Shown in pieces: positions 38,715 through 47,642 of a stretch of DNA of 64,000 nt. Made by a program: the position numbers and the translations under genes. Origin of the DNA: Acidobacteriota bacterium (GTDB taxonomy: Bacteria; Acidobacteriota; Vicinamibacteria; Vicinamibacterales; UBA8438); the NCBI GenBank assembly GCA_009838525.1, contig VXRJ01000022.1, positions 1-64,000 on the forward strand. The letters run 5' to 3'. The notes beneath the pieces are model-generated. The model made no database searches and had not been told where the DNA came from. It saw only the letters and a list, made by a program, of their open reading frames with translations. Every line of letters starts with the position of its first letter. Position 1 is the stretch's first letter.

Positions 38715-41700
38715 ATGCCTCCCACCGAGCCGGCAGTCGTCACTCCCCGCGATATCTTCCTCGCGGCGCAGCTCGCGCCTGAACGTGCGGCGGCCTTCCT
38801 CGAGACGTGCGGGCTGCGCGACGGGGCCGCGGCGGATGCGCACCTGCAGCAACTGGCCGCCGATCTGCCGAGCCGGCTGGCCCTGGGCGAAATGGCGGAA
38901 ACGCTCTTCGACGCGTTTGCCACCACACCCGACCCCGACGCCGCCCTGGTCGGGTTCTGCCGCTTCGCGTCGGAACACACGCCGAAGATCACCTTCATCA
39001 ACAACCTGCGTGCGGACCCACGCATGCTGGAGATCCTGACGCAGATTCTCGGCACGTCCCCGTTCCTGAGCGAGATCCTGATTCGCAACCCCGAGTACCT
39101 CCACTGGTTGCACCACGAGCTTGAGCAGCGGCCACCCGACCGGGACGACTACGCGAGCGAGGTCAACCGGCTGCTTAACGAGATGGCGGCCACCGAACAC
39201 CAGGTGGACGCGCTCAAGCGGTTTCAGCGACGCGAGTTCCTGCGCATCGCGGCGCGCGACCTGTTCGGCATGCTGGACGCCACCACGCTCACGACAACGA
39301 CCGCGCAACTGTCGAATCTGGCCGACGCGCTGGTGGACGGCATGCTGGGGATTGCGTCGCGGGAGATGGCGGCCCGCAAGGCGGGACCGCTGCCGGGCCG
39401 CTTCGCCGTCATCGCCATGGGCAAGCTGGGGGGCGGCGACCTGAACTACAGCTCCGACATCGACCTGATCTACGTCTATGAGCTGCCGGGCGGGGACGAC
39501 GACCCCGCCGCGCTCGACGCCCACGAGCGGTATCAGAAGCTGGGGCGCCGATTGACCGCTCTGCTGAGCGAGCATACCGCCGAGGGTTACCTCTACCGCG
39601 TCGACATGCGCTTGCGTCCTCTCGGCCAGCGGGGCGCCCTGGTCTATTCGCTGCAGCAGTCGGTGCACTACTACGAGACCACGGGAGAGACGTTCGAGCG
39701 TTTCGCCCTGCTGAAGGCCCGGCCGATCGCCGGCGACCGGGAGCTCGGCCTCCGGTTCGTCGAGCGGGTGGCGCCGTTCGTTTTCCGGAAATACCTGGAC
39801 CATGCCGCCATCGAAGAACTGGCTCGCTACAAGAAGCGGGCGGATCGGGCACATGCGAAGCACGGCGATCTGGACGCCAACATCAAGGAAGGCCGCGGCG
39901 GCATCCGCGAGGTGGAACTCTTCGCACAGGTTTTTCAGCTGATCTACGGCGGCGAGCATGCATCGCTCCGCACCGGCCACACCCTGACCGCGCTGCGCGA
40001 GCTCGGGGCGCTCGGTTTCATCGAGCCGAACGATCAACAGGTTCTTCAGGCCGCGTACATCTTCCTCCGCAACATCGAACACGGGCTGCAGGCGGCCCAG
40101 GGCCAGCAAACGCACAGCCTGTCCGGAACCGAGCGCGGCCTGCGCGCGCTGGCCCGGCGGCTCGGCTTCGACGCGATGGAGACGCTGACCCAGGTGCTCG
40201 ACACGCACCGGGACAGGGTCCATGCGATCTACGCCAACCTGTTCTACGAAGAGACCGAGGCCGAGGCGCTGGCCGGCCGCACGATCTTTCGCCTGCTCGC
40301 CGGCGAAATGGAGGACGGCGAGGCACGCCAGCGGCTCAAGCGGGCCGGCTTCGACGATCCGGACAGTGGGCTCGCCGCCCTCCGTGCGCTCGACGCGGCG
40401 CCTACCACGGGGCGAGCGTCGGCGCGCAACCTGCTCTCGAATCTCCTGGCGACCATCATGTCGGACGATCCGCCACTGACCGCGCCGAACCGCGTCCTCA
40501 TCCGCTTCGAGCGCGTCGTCTCGAAAGCCCTCGGCGCGACCGGGCTCTTCCGGACGCTGCTCGAGAACGCCGGTCTACGGCGCCGGTTGATGGCAGGCCT
40601 CGACGCCGGCGATCTGTTCGCCGCACGACTGGCCGCGTATCCCGAACTCCTCGATTTCATGGCGTCGGCCGTCCTCGACATCGAGGCCTTCCGGCCAGCC
40701 GTCGAAGAGGCGTTCGCCGACGTGCTGGCGGACAACGGCGGCGGCCTGGAGTCACAGTTCGATCCGTTCCGGCGCGTCAAGGCGATGCAGGAGTTCAAGG
40801 TGCTCGTCGAGTGGCTCGCTCTGCGCGAGCTCACCCCCCTGAACGAGAAGCTCTCCCTGGTGGCCGACTGCGCCCTGCGGGCCGCGGCGCGCGCGGCGAG
40901 CACCGCTCCCGCGGTCACCGCCCGGGCATCCGCCGATGCGTCTGACTTCGACACCGGCTGGGCCGTTCTCGCCCTCGGCAAGCTCGGCAGCTCCGAGTTG
41001 ACAGTGCACTCCGACCTCGACCTGGTGTTCCTCTACGACGGCGACCCCTCCGACGCGGAGCGATTCCAGCTTCACCAGAAGTTCGTCCGCGCCATCTTCG
41101 ACCTGCTGTCCAAACGAACCGCGGCCGGCGCGGCCTACGAGATCGACACCCGGCTCCGTCCCGAAGGCAAGATGGGCGCCCTGGCGATTCCGCTGGTCGC
41201 CTTCGAGCGCTACCTCCAGGGCCGGGCCGAGATCTGGGAACGGATGGCGTGGACGCGGGCGCGTTTCGCGGGGGGCGACCCGGCGCTAGGCGAAGAGGTC
41301 CAGGCAGTCGTCAATCGGTTCGTCTACGGCGAATGGTCGCCGCGCATCCCGGCCTACGCCATGCATGTCCGCGGCCGGATCGAATCCGAGTTGGCCCGGG
41401 AGGCGACCGGCGACCGTTTCGACCTGAAGCGGGGCAAGGGAGGCCTGGCCGACATCGACTTCCTGCTGCAGGTGCTCCAGCTCCGCGCGGGTCGGGACGA
41501 CGAACGTTTTCGGGTCCCGGGCTCGCGCCGCCTCCTCGCGTCGCTGCCCGACAGCGTCTACCTGCCCTCGGACGAAGCCGATGTCCTGCGCGACGCCTAC
41601 GCCTTCCTTCGGCAACTGGAAACCGTCCTGCGGATTGAATCCGACAGCGGCACCAACGCCATCTCCACGGACCCGGGGGCGCTGGAACCGCTCGCGAGAC

Positions 41701-41807
41701 GCCTGCGCACGTCCGTCTCGGGCAGTCAGTTGCTGGAGCAGTACACGGCTACGACGGACCAGGTGCGGCGGATCTACTCGGACGGGATGGCGCGCCTGTC
41801 GGCGTGA
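38715..41807 (+). CDS. glnE: Bifunctional glutamine synthetase adenylyltransferase/deadenylylase
   Basis: A 1030-residue enzyme that adds AMP to, and removes it from, the Tyr of GlnA under control of PII. Two nucleotidyltransferase domains are visible: VIAMGKLGGGDLNYSSDIDL (about 232-251) and VLALGKLGSSELTVHSDLDL (about 752-771). Each is followed by a helical domain; NIKEGRGGIREVELFAQVFQ and KRGKGGLADIDFLLQVLQLR are the paired linker motifs. It is slightly longer than the E. coli enzyme. It lies behind the repeat cluster, so it may have its own promoter. Confidence 0.95.
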   Translation: MPPTEPAVVTPRDIFLAAQLAPERAAAFLETCGLRDGAAADAHLQQLAADLPSRLALGEMAETLFDAFATTPDPDAALVGFCRFASEHTPKITFINNLRADPRMLEILTQILGTSPFLSEILIRNPEYLHWLHHELEQRPPDRDDYASEVNRLLNEMAATEHQVDALKRFQRREFLRIAARDLFGMLDATTLTTTTAQLSNLADALVDGMLGIASREMAARKAGPLPGRFAVIAMGKLGGGDLNYSSDIDLIYVYELPGGDDDPAALDAHERYQKLGRRLTALLSEHTAEGYLYRVDMRLRPLGQRGALVYSLQQSVHYYETTGETFERFALLKARPIAGDRELGLRFVERVAPFVFRKYLDHAAIEELARYKKRADRAHAKHGDLDANIKEGRGGIREVELFAQVFQLIYGGEHASLRTGHTLTALRELGALGFIEPNDQQVLQAAYIFLRNIEHGLQAAQGQQTHSLSGTERGLRALARRLGFDAMETLTQVLDTHRDRVHAIYANLFYEETEAEALAGRTIFRLLAGEMEDGEARQRLKRAGFDDPDSGLAALRALDAAPTTGRASARNLLSNLLATIMSDDPPLTAPNRVLIRFERVVSKALGATGLFRTLLENAGLRRRLMAGLDAGDLFAARLAAYPELLDFMASAVLDIEAFRPAVEEAFADVLADNGGGLESQFDPFRRVKAMQEFKVLVEWLALRELTPLNEKLSLVADCALRAAARAASTAPAVTARASADASDFDTGWAVLALGKLGSSELTVHSDLDLVFLYDGDPSDAERFQLHQKFVRAIFDLLSKRTAAGAAYEIDTRLRPEGKMGALAIPLVAFERYLQGRAEIWERMAWTRARFAGGDPALGEEVQAVVNRFVYGEWSPRIPAYAMHVRGRIESELAREATGDRFDLKRGKGGLADIDFLLQVLQLRAGRDDERFRVPGSRRLLASLPDSVYLPSDEADVLRDAYAFLRQLETVLRIESDSGTNAISTDPGALEPLARRLRTSVSGSQLLEQYTATTDQVRRIYSDGMARLSA

Positions 41808-41822
41808 TCGGTGCGGCCCGTC

Positions 41823-41856
41823 AGGTGCGCCGGTCTCCAGACCGGCGATCCCGGCA
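41823..41856. repeat. Short palindromic repeat, variant copy
   Basis: GGTGCGCCGGTCTCCAGACCGGCGATCC: the standard core with a compensated pair of changes (T and A replace C and G in opposite arms), so the hairpin is preserved. It lies between the converging glnE and SEC-C genes. Confidence 0.75.
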
Positions 41857-41874
41857 GGTTGACCAGAGCTGCGT

Positions 41875-42105
41875 CTACGGAACCGTGTGGTAGTGCCCGT
41901 GGGCGGGGTCCCACACCTGCCGAGGGCCGGTGCCTTCGGTGGTGAAGGTATAGACGATGACGCCGGCGATAGCGACGAGGACGGCGACAACCGCGTAGAG
42001 CCCAATCTTCGAGCGCGACTCGGCCTTGTTGGCGCAGCACGCCTTGTACTTGCGGCCGCTTCCGCAGGGGCATGGATCGTTACGCCCAACCTTGCTGGCT
42101 GCCAT
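41875..42105 (-). CDS. SEC-C motif small membrane protein
   Basis: A 76-residue protein. The N-terminus is a SEC-C zinc motif, GRNDPCPCGSGRKYKACC, the same as at the end of SecA. One hydrophobic helix follows (about residues 36-53) and a short tail ending HGHYHTVP with three His. GGGGAGG lies four bases before the ATG. The role is unknown; zinc binding is likely, and membrane anchoring of a SEC-C module is unusual but seen in other bacteria. Confidence 0.8.
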   Translation of the reverse strand: MAASKVGRNDPCPCGSGRKYKACCANKAESRSKIGLYAVVAVLVAIAGVIVYTFTTEGTGPRQVWDPAHGHYHTVP

Positions 42106-42191
42106 GAGGCCTCCCCAACTGACTCGTGCTGCAGAAGTATATCGCGAGGCCGGTCTGGGGACGGACGCGCCGGCCCGCGCCATGACAAGCG

Positions 42192-43199
42192 TTACGGGAT
42201 CATTAGGAGCTTCCCGATGTGGCGGCTGGACTGCATGACGCGGTGTGCCTCGGAGGCATCGGCCAGCGGATAGGTCGCATGAACCATCGGCCGGAGCTCG
42301 CCGCTGGCGAGGTGGGGCCAGACCTCCTGACGCACGGCGCGGGCAACCGTCGCCTTCTGGTCCACGCGCCGCGCGCGGAGGGTGGAGCCGGTAACGGTGA
42401 GACGCTTCGACATGACCGCCGCCAGGTTCAGCTCGGACTCGGCGCCTTCCATCAGCGCAATGATCACGAGCCGGCCCTCGAGGGCGAGACTGTCGATGTT
42501 GCGCTGAAGGTAGGCGCCGCCGACCATGTCGAGGATGACGTCGGCGCCGCGGCCATCGGTCGCCTCGCGCACCACCTCGAGGAAGTCCTGCTCGCGATAG
42601 TTGATCGCCAGGTCCGCTCCGAGGGCGGCGCAGGCCGTGCACTTCTCCTCCGAGCCGGCCGTCGTGAAGACGCGCGCGCCGCGCAACTTCGCCAGCGGGA
42701 TCGCGGCGGTCCCGATGCCGCTCGATCCGCCGTGCACCAGGAAGGTCTCCCCCCTCGCGAGACGGCCCCGCTCGAAAACGTTCGTCCAGACCGTCATGTA
42801 CGCCTCGGGGAGGGCGGCCGCATCCCGGAGACTGACCGACGGCGGAATCGGCAGGCACTGTGGCGCCGGCACGACGCAGTACTCGGCGTAGCCGCCCCCG
42901 CTGACGATGGCGCACACCTCGTCGCCCACCGCAACGTCCACGACATCTCCGCCGACCTCCGCGATGGTGCCCGCAACCTCGAGTCCCGGGATGTCGGATG
43001 CACCCGGAGGCGGCGGATAGCGTCCCTCGCGTTGCATGACGTCGGCCCGGTTGACGCCCGCTGCCGCCACGTGCACCAGCACCTCACCGGAGCCGGGCCG
43101 CGGCGTCGGCCGCACGGCCGGCCGCAGCGCCTCGGGCGGGCCGGGTTCGCTGATCTCGATGGCGGTCATCGTCTCGGGCAGGGCCGCGGGTGTCGGCAT
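42192..43199 (-). CDS. NAD(P)H quinone oxidoreductase, PIG3 family
   Basis: A zinc-less medium-chain dehydrogenase of 335 residues. The N-terminal catalytic domain includes AAAGVNRADVMQREGRYPPP, and the NADPH-binding domain has VHGGSSGIGTAAIPLAKLRG. The block YMTVWTNVFERGRL and the C-terminal HIGKLLMIP are typical of the quinone_pig3 family. An ATG ten codons in (43169) is an alternative start. It diverges from dapB, sharing a gap of 55 bases. Confidence 0.88.
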   Translation of the reverse strand: MPTPAALPETMTAIEISEPGPPEALRPAVRPTPRPGSGEVLVHVAAAGVNRADVMQREGRYPPPPGASDIPGLEVAGTIAEVGGDVVDVAVGDEVCAIVSGGGYAEYCVVPAPQCLPIPPSVSLRDAAALPEAYMTVWTNVFERGRLARGETFLVHGGSSGIGTAAIPLAKLRGARVFTTAGSEEKCTACAALGADLAINYREQDFLEVVREATDGRGADVILDMVGGAYLQRNIDSLALEGRLVIIALMEGAESELNLAAVMSKRLTVTGSTLRARRVDQKATVARAVRQEVWPHLASGELRPMVHATYPLADASEAHRVMQSSRHIGKLLMIP

Positions 43200-43209
43200 A
43201 ACGCGCGAG

Positions 43210-43247
43210 TATAATCGTCCGGCACGCGGCTCCGTGAACCGCCGGAC
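43210..43247 (+). promoter_or_regulatory. dapB -10 element and leader hairpin
   Basis: A consensus -10 TATAAT at 43210-43215 is followed by GTCCGG (43217-43222), which can pair with CCGGAC (43242-43247), with inner CGG/CCG pairs. No convincing -35 was found. The hairpin is short and does not resemble a lysine riboswitch. Confidence 0.5.
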
Positions 43248-43254
43248 CCGACCG

Positions 43255-43977
43255 ATGGCCTCCCAATCGTCCCATCACGCTCCGGTTCGCCTTGTGCTGG
43301 TCGGCTACGGCAGGATGGGCCGGGCGGTCGACGCGATCGCCGAATCGCACGGCTGTGCGGTGGCCGAGCGGCTCGACATCCACAACAACCGGGACGGCTG
43401 CGGGATCGACTCGCCGGCCCTCGACGGCGTGCAGGTGGCCATCGAGTTCTCACTCGCCGACGCGATCGTGCCGAATGTCGCGAAGCTGGCGGCGCGCGGC
43501 ATCAACGTCGTCATCGGCACGACCGGCTGGAACGACCGCGAAACCGAAGTGCGGCGGCTGGCCGACGATGCCGGGATCGGCGTCGTGCATGCGGCCAACT
43601 TCTCGCTTGGCGTCAATCTCTTCCAGGCGATCGTGGAACGCGGCGCCGCGCTGATCGCGCCGCACGCCGACTTCGGCGCGTTCATTCACGAGCACCACCA
43701 CGCGGCCAAGCGGGATGCGCCATCCGGGACCGCCCTCGCCCTCCAGGCGGCGATGCGCGGCGCCGGCTACACGCGCGAGATCGACATGGCCTCGACGCGA
43801 GCCGGCAAGATGCCCGGAATGCACACGGTCGGCTACGACGGACCCTTCGAGACGATTGCGCTGACCCACACCGCGCGTGACCGGGCGACGTTTGCGCGCG
43901 GCGCGATCGAGGCGGCCAGGTGGGTGGTGGGCCGGCAGGGATGGTTCACGATGCGCGACGTGCTGGGACTCGACTGA
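43255..43977 (+). CDS. dapB: 4-hydroxy-tetrahydrodipicolinate reductase
   Basis: A 240-residue reductase of the lysine/meso-diaminopimelate pathway. The NAD(P)H site is VLVGYGRMGRAV, and the catalytic region contains HEHHHAAKRDAPSGTAL, with the conserved His and Lys. The nucleotide specificity loop is ERLDIHNNRD. It is shorter than E. coli DapB, like other compact forms. The stop is followed after one base by the dapA start. Confidence 0.93.
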   Translation: MASQSSHHAPVRLVLVGYGRMGRAVDAIAESHGCAVAERLDIHNNRDGCGIDSPALDGVQVAIEFSLADAIVPNVAKLAARGINVVIGTTGWNDRETEVRRLADDAGIGVVHAANFSLGVNLFQAIVERGAALIAPHADFGAFIHEHHHAAKRDAPSGTALALQAAMRGAGYTREIDMASTRAGKMPGMHTVGYDGPFETIALTHTARDRATFARGAIEAARWVVGRQGWFTMRDVLGLD

Positions 43978-43978
43978 G

Positions 43979-44869
43979 ATGGCAACCAACTGGGCGGGCT
44001 GCGGACCGGCGCTCGTAACGCCGTTCACCGAGACTGGCGATCTGGACGAAGCGGCCGTCACTCGCCTGGCGCGGCGCCAGGTCGACGGCGGCGTGCACTT
44101 CCTCGTGCCGTGCGGCACGACGGGCGAGAGCCCGACGCTGGCGCACGCCGAGAAGATCCGCGTCGTCGAGCTGGTCGCGCGGGCGGCAGACGGCCGCGTC
44201 CCCGTGCTCGCCGGCGCGGGCGGCTACGACACCCGCGCATCCGCCGAGTTGGCCGCCGACATGGCCCGCGCGGGCGCCAACGGCATCCTGTCGGTGACGC
44301 CGTACTACAACAAGCCGACGCCCGACGGGCTATTCCTGCACTACGCGACGATTGCCGAAGCGACCGAGCTGCCGATCATCGTCTACAACGTCCCGAGCCG
44401 GACCGGCTGCAACGTGACGCCCGCGACGCTGCGCCGACTGGCCGAGATTCCAAACGTCGTCGGCGTGAAGGAAGCCTCCGGCGACTTGGGCCAGATGTGC
44501 GAGATCTGCCAGACGATGGCGGACGATTTCTCCGTCCTCTCGGGCGACGACGCCTTCACCCTCGCGCTGATGGCGCTCGGCGGCCGCGGCGTCATCTCCG
44601 TCGTCTCCAACGAGACGCCGGAGGAGATGGCCGCGCTGGTCGACCGTGCCGCGGCGGGCGATTACGCCGAGGCTCGCGCCATCCACAACCGCCTCCTGCC
44701 CCTGATGCAGGTGAACTTCGTCGAGTCGAATCCGATCCCGGTCAAGGCGGCGCTGGCGGAAATGGGCCTGATCGACACCGCTACCTACCGCTCGCCCATG
44801 GCGCCTCCCCGCCCGGAGAGCCACGAACGGATCATCGGCGTTTTGAAGGGTCTAGGCCTCGTCCAATAG
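43979..44869 (+). CDS. dapA: 4-hydroxy-tetrahydrodipicolinate synthase
   Basis: A 296-residue (beta/alpha)8 aldolase condensing pyruvate with aspartate semialdehyde. GTTGESPTL is the carboxylate-binding turn, YYNKPTPDGLFLHY holds the catalytic Tyr, YNVPSRTGCN the next conserved turn, and the Schiff-base Lys is in VVGVKEASGDL. Its 3' end overlaps the converging dapE gene by 18 bases. Confidence 0.95.
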   Translation: MATNWAGCGPALVTPFTETGDLDEAAVTRLARRQVDGGVHFLVPCGTTGESPTLAHAEKIRVVELVARAADGRVPVLAGAGGYDTRASAELAADMARAGANGILSVTPYYNKPTPDGLFLHYATIAEATELPIIVYNVPSRTGCNVTPATLRRLAEIPNVVGVKEASGDLGQMCEICQTMADDFSVLSGDDAFTLALMALGGRGVISVVSNETPEEMAALVDRAAAGDYAEARAIHNRLLPLMQVNFVESNPIPVKAALAEMGLIDTATYRSPMAPPRPESHERIIGVLKGLGLVQ

Positions 44870-45868
44870 CTGCTTCGCCAGCGACTCGTAGAGGTCGATG
44901 GCGCCGACCAGCTCCGGGATGGCCACCTGCTCCTGGTCCGTGTGCGCCACATGGATGGAACCTGGGCCGAGCAGCAGCGGCTGGCCCCACGAGGTGAGGA
45001 AGGGAATGTCGGTAGCGAACGAGACGACCTGGGTGTCGAAACCGGGCCGCGTCGTCAGCCGCACCGCGGGGACGTCCAGGATCTCCTCGACGGTGACATC
45101 CCGGAGTCGCGCGTCGAGCAGTGCGCGGATCGCGCTCGACGGACCGACGGTGCGGAAGTTGACGTCCGCCTCCGCCTCCGGAGGGATCACGTTGGGCGCG
45201 ACGCCTCCCCCGATGAGCCCCACGGTGCAGGTCGCCTGGCCCAGGACGGGATCCGACGGGAGCTCGAGATCGCGCAGTGTGATCAGTGCGTCGAGCAGCT
45301 TGTCGATGGCGGACTCCCCCAGCTCCGGGTAGGCTGAATGGGCCGCCCGTCCCGTGGCGGAAATACGCACGCGGAACGCGCCCTTCGTCCCCAGGGCCAG
45401 CCGGTTGTCGGTCGGCTCCCCGTTGATCAGATAGCGGGAACGCGTCGCGAGCCGGTTCGCGGCACGCGCGCCGTGGCTGCCTCGCTCCTCACCCACCACC
45501 ACGAGTAGGCCGACACGCTCCTCCCCGGCCACCCGGAAACGTTCGAGGGCCATGATCTCGGCCGCCAGGATCCCCTTCGCATCGCATGCGCCCCGGCCAT
45601 GGAGAACGTCCCCCTCCACACGGCTCGGAAAGAACGGCGGCACGCAATCGATGTGGGTCGAGAAGACAATCTCCGGATCGCCGGCGCCTACGGTGGCGAT
45701 GATGTTGACGCGGTCGTCCACCACCGGCTGCTCGGTGACGTCGTAGCCCTGGCGCCGCAGCCAGGCGGCGAGCCAGTCGGTAGCCTGGGCTTCGTGGCCG
45801 CTGGTCGACTCGATGTCGATGAGCGAGCGGGCGAGATCGACGACGTCGGTCGCGGCAGGTTCCATCAT
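44852..45868 (-). CDS. dapE: M20 peptidase-family deacylase, probable succinyl-DAP desuccinylase
   Basis: A 338-residue di-zinc hydrolase. Metal ligands are in STHIDCVPPF, HGRGACDAKG, GEERGSHGA and, near the end, HVAHTDQEQV. The dimerisation domain begins near RVRISATGRAAHSAYPELG. ArgE and DapE cannot be told apart with certainty by sequence, but dapD four bases upstream on the same strand and dapBA opposite favour DapE. Two adjacent ATGs (45868, 45865) are possible starts. Confidence 0.85.
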   Translation of the reverse strand: MMEPAATDVVDLARSLIDIESTSGHEAQATDWLAAWLRRQGYDVTEQPVVDDRVNIIATVGAGDPEIVFSTHIDCVPPFFPSRVEGDVLHGRGACDAKGILAAEIMALERFRVAGEERVGLLVVVGEERGSHGARAANRLATRSRYLINGEPTDNRLALGTKGAFRVRISATGRAAHSAYPELGESAIDKLLDALITLRDLELPSDPVLGQATCTVGLIGGGVAPNVIPPEAEADVNFRTVGPSSAIRALLDARLRDVTVEEILDVPAVRLTTRPGFDTQVVSFATDIPFLTSWGQPLLLGPGSIHVAHTDQEQVAIPELVGAIDLYESLAKQLLDEA

Positions 45869-45872
45869 TGAA

Positions 45873-46715
45873 TCACCGAAGCCAGTCTTCCAGCGCGGTG
45901 CGGGTGTCGGTCTTGGCGTCGCGGTACTTCACGATAACCGGCGTGGCGAGGGACAGGCCCCACTCCCGGCCCGGCTCCGCCGTGACGGCGCGGGCGCCCG
46001 GAACGACGACCGCCCCTTCGGGCACCACCGTCGGCTCGCCCGCGACCGGCTTGATCACGCACCGGTTCGGCAGATCGTAGATCGGCGTCGAGCCGGTCAG
46101 GACCGTGCCGGCCGCGATGACCGCCCGGCGCTTGACCACTGCCCCTTCATATAGCCCGGTGTTACCGCCTACGAGAACGTCATCCTCCACGATGACCGGC
46201 AGCGCGCCGACCGGCTCGAGCACGCCGCCGATCTGTGCGGCGGCGCTGACGTGAACGCCGCTGCCGACCTGGGCGCAGGAGCCCACCAGCGCGTGCGAAT
46301 CGATCAGGCTGCCGTCGCTTACATACGCGCCGATGTTGATGTACATCGGCGGCATGCAGATGACGCCGGCGCCGAGGTAGGCGCCGTCACGCACCGACGA
46401 TCCCCCCGGCACCAGGCGCACGCGCGATTCCGCCGACAGCGGCCGGAGCGGCAGCGTGTCCTTGTCGAGCCAGGGGGACGTCTCGTCGGGCGACGCAAAC
46501 GGCACGATGTCGCCGCAGCGGAAGCCGACCAGGATGCCCTGCTTCACCCAGGCGTTAACGCGCCAGCCGGTCGGGGCGTCAGCGTCCGGTTCTGCCGCGC
46601 GGACGCGGCCGGCGGAGAGTTCCGTCCGCAACTCGGCGAACGCGGCGCGGGCTTCGGTGCGGTCGGCGTCGGCGCCCTGGGAGAACAAAGTCGAAATGCG
46701 TGCTTCGAGATCCAT
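45873..46715 (-). CDS. dapD: Tetrahydrodipicolinate N-succinyltransferase
   Basis: A 280-residue left-handed beta-helix acyltransferase that succinylates tetrahydrodipicolinate with succinyl-CoA. Hexapeptide repeats run through VRDGAYLGAGVICMPPMYIN, IGAYVSDGSLIDSHALVGSC and VGSGVHVSAAAQIGGVLEP. The N-terminal helical domain is also present. The ATG at 46715 begins the conserved DLEARISTLF; an open frame upstream is not supported. It forms an operon with dapE, giving the succinylase branch of lysine and DAP synthesis. Confidence 0.93.
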   Translation of the reverse strand: MDLEARISTLFSQGADADRTEARAAFAELRTELSAGRVRAAEPDADAPTGWRVNAWVKQGILVGFRCGDIVPFASPDETSPWLDKDTLPLRPLSAESRVRLVPGGSSVRDGAYLGAGVICMPPMYINIGAYVSDGSLIDSHALVGSCAQVGSGVHVSAAAQIGGVLEPVGALPVIVEDDVLVGGNTGLYEGAVVKRRAVIAAGTVLTGSTPIYDLPNRCVIKPVAGEPTVVPEGAVVVPGARAVTAEPGREWGLSLATPVIVKYRDAKTDTRTALEDWLR

Positions 46716-46794
46716 CGGTGGCGCAGATTGTATCCGCCACGCGCCGCGGACACCGCAACGGACACGCTGGAAGCGCACGCCGGCTCACCGGCAA

Positions 46795-47193
46795 TCAACT
46801 GAGCGTACTGGCCAGGCCCGCCTCGACAATGCGCCGGTCCTGCGTCAACAGCGTGGCGCCGAGGACACGGGCTGTCGCCACGAGAATCCGATCGGCCGGA
46901 TCGCGGTGGAATGAATCGGGCAATGCGCCAAGCTCCGCCGCAATGGCTGGGGAAATGCCGTGGACCCGCACGAGCGGCGGCGCAACCGCCGCTTCCAGCC
47001 AGTCCCGAAGCGGAACCGCCAGCCGGACACGTCCCAGGCTATGGAGCGTCGCCACTTCCCAAAGCGAGATGTCGGACACGAGCAGCGGCGACGTCGCGCT
47101 GGCGGAGGCAACGGCATCCCGCTGCGCCGGCGAGAGTCGCGTGCTATCCGTGAGCCACCAGATCAGGACGTGCGTATCGAGCAGCGCGATCAC
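46795..47193 (-). CDS. vapC: PIN-domain toxin, VapC-type (intact copy)
   Basis: A 132-residue PIN ribonuclease. Acidic metal-binding residues are in LLDTHVLIWWL, ISLWEVATL, FHRDPADRILVATA and LLTQDRRI, the complete set expected for activity. The GTG start overlaps the antitoxin stop (GTGA), the usual coupling of toxin-antitoxin pairs. A second, truncated copy of the operon lies inverted at 50.6 kb. Confidence 0.9.
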   Translation of the reverse strand: MIALLDTHVLIWWLTDSTRLSPAQRDAVASASATSPLLVSDISLWEVATLHSLGRVRLAVPLRDWLEAAVAPPLVRVHGISPAIAAELGALPDSFHRDPADRILVATARVLGATLLTQDRRIVEAGLASTLS

Positions 47194-47429
47194 CGTCGAA
47201 GGCTCTCCCAATGTTCTTCGGGGACGGCCGGTCCGACGATATCGCCCAACACGGTAACGGTGCCCTCGAGGGCCATCTGGGGATACGCGGCGCCGGTGCG
47301 GTTGGCCGGCCCCAACTCGGCGACCGGCCGGCCGCGCTTCAGAATGACCACACGCTCGCCGGTTTCCGCGACGCGATCGAGGATGCCCAGGCAGCGTGCC
47401 TTGAAGTCGGATGCGTTGATGGTCTCCAC
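47190..47429 (-). CDS. vapB: Antitoxin, Phd/YefM-type (intact module)
   Basis: A 79-residue antitoxin whose N-terminal DNA-binding part, INASDFKARCLGILDRVAE followed by RVVILKRGRPVAELGP, is of the Phd/YefM type; the C-terminal tail would wrap the PIN toxin. The start is GTG, with no ribosome site visible and operator-like palindromes immediately upstream. It is nearly identical to the copy at 50579 (about three residues differ). Confidence 0.88.
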   Translation of the reverse strand: METINASDFKARCLGILDRVAETGERVVILKRGRPVAELGPANRTGAAYPQMALEGTVTVLGDIVGPAVPEEHWESLRR

Positions 47430-47465
47430 ATGACTAGTGTCAATGACCAGTCATATGCGTGTCAA
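47430..47465 (-). promoter_or_regulatory. vapBC operator/promoter region
   Basis: On the minus strand TTGACA (47460-47465) is followed by the imperfect palindrome ATGACTGGTCAT (47443-47454) and TGAC-N4-GTCA elements reaching the antitoxin start. The same layout with a perfect palindrome precedes the second copy, supporting autoregulation by the antitoxin. Confidence 0.55.
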
Positions 47466-47476
47466 GCGAAAGACGA

Positions 47477-47642
47477 CTAGCAGCCCGTGGTGAAACCCCG
47501 CGTCACACCGAGAGCGGCGAGACGCCCGGCTGACAAGGCGCGACGAGGGAGCATATTGGCCATATGCGACCGAGGAGCAACGCAGTTCAGCCGGGATGTA
47601 TCGCCGCTCGAATGTAGCGGGGGTTTCACCACGGGCTGCTAG
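47477..47642. mobile_element. MITE-like long-hairpin element
   Basis: A 166-base element bounded by 23-base perfect inverted repeats (47477-47499 and 47620-47642) beginning CTAGCAGCCCGTGG. Inside, a second pair of arms, GAGCGGCGA-N4-CCCGGCTGA and its complement with a five-base gap, and a central GCATAT-TGGCC-ATATGC tip make the whole one imperfect hairpin. It encodes no protein. TA at each edge could be the target duplication of an IS630/mariner-type element. Its right end contains the TAG stop of the cyclophilin gene. Confidence 0.75.

Noticed and set aside
43200-43254. Lysine riboswitch before dapB
   Set aside because: The leader is only about 30 bases after the -10 element, far too short for an L-box; only a small hairpin is present.
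47477-47642. Integron attC site
   Set aside because: The long hairpin lacks the GTTRRRY core-site ends and has long perfect terminal arms; a MITE explains it better.
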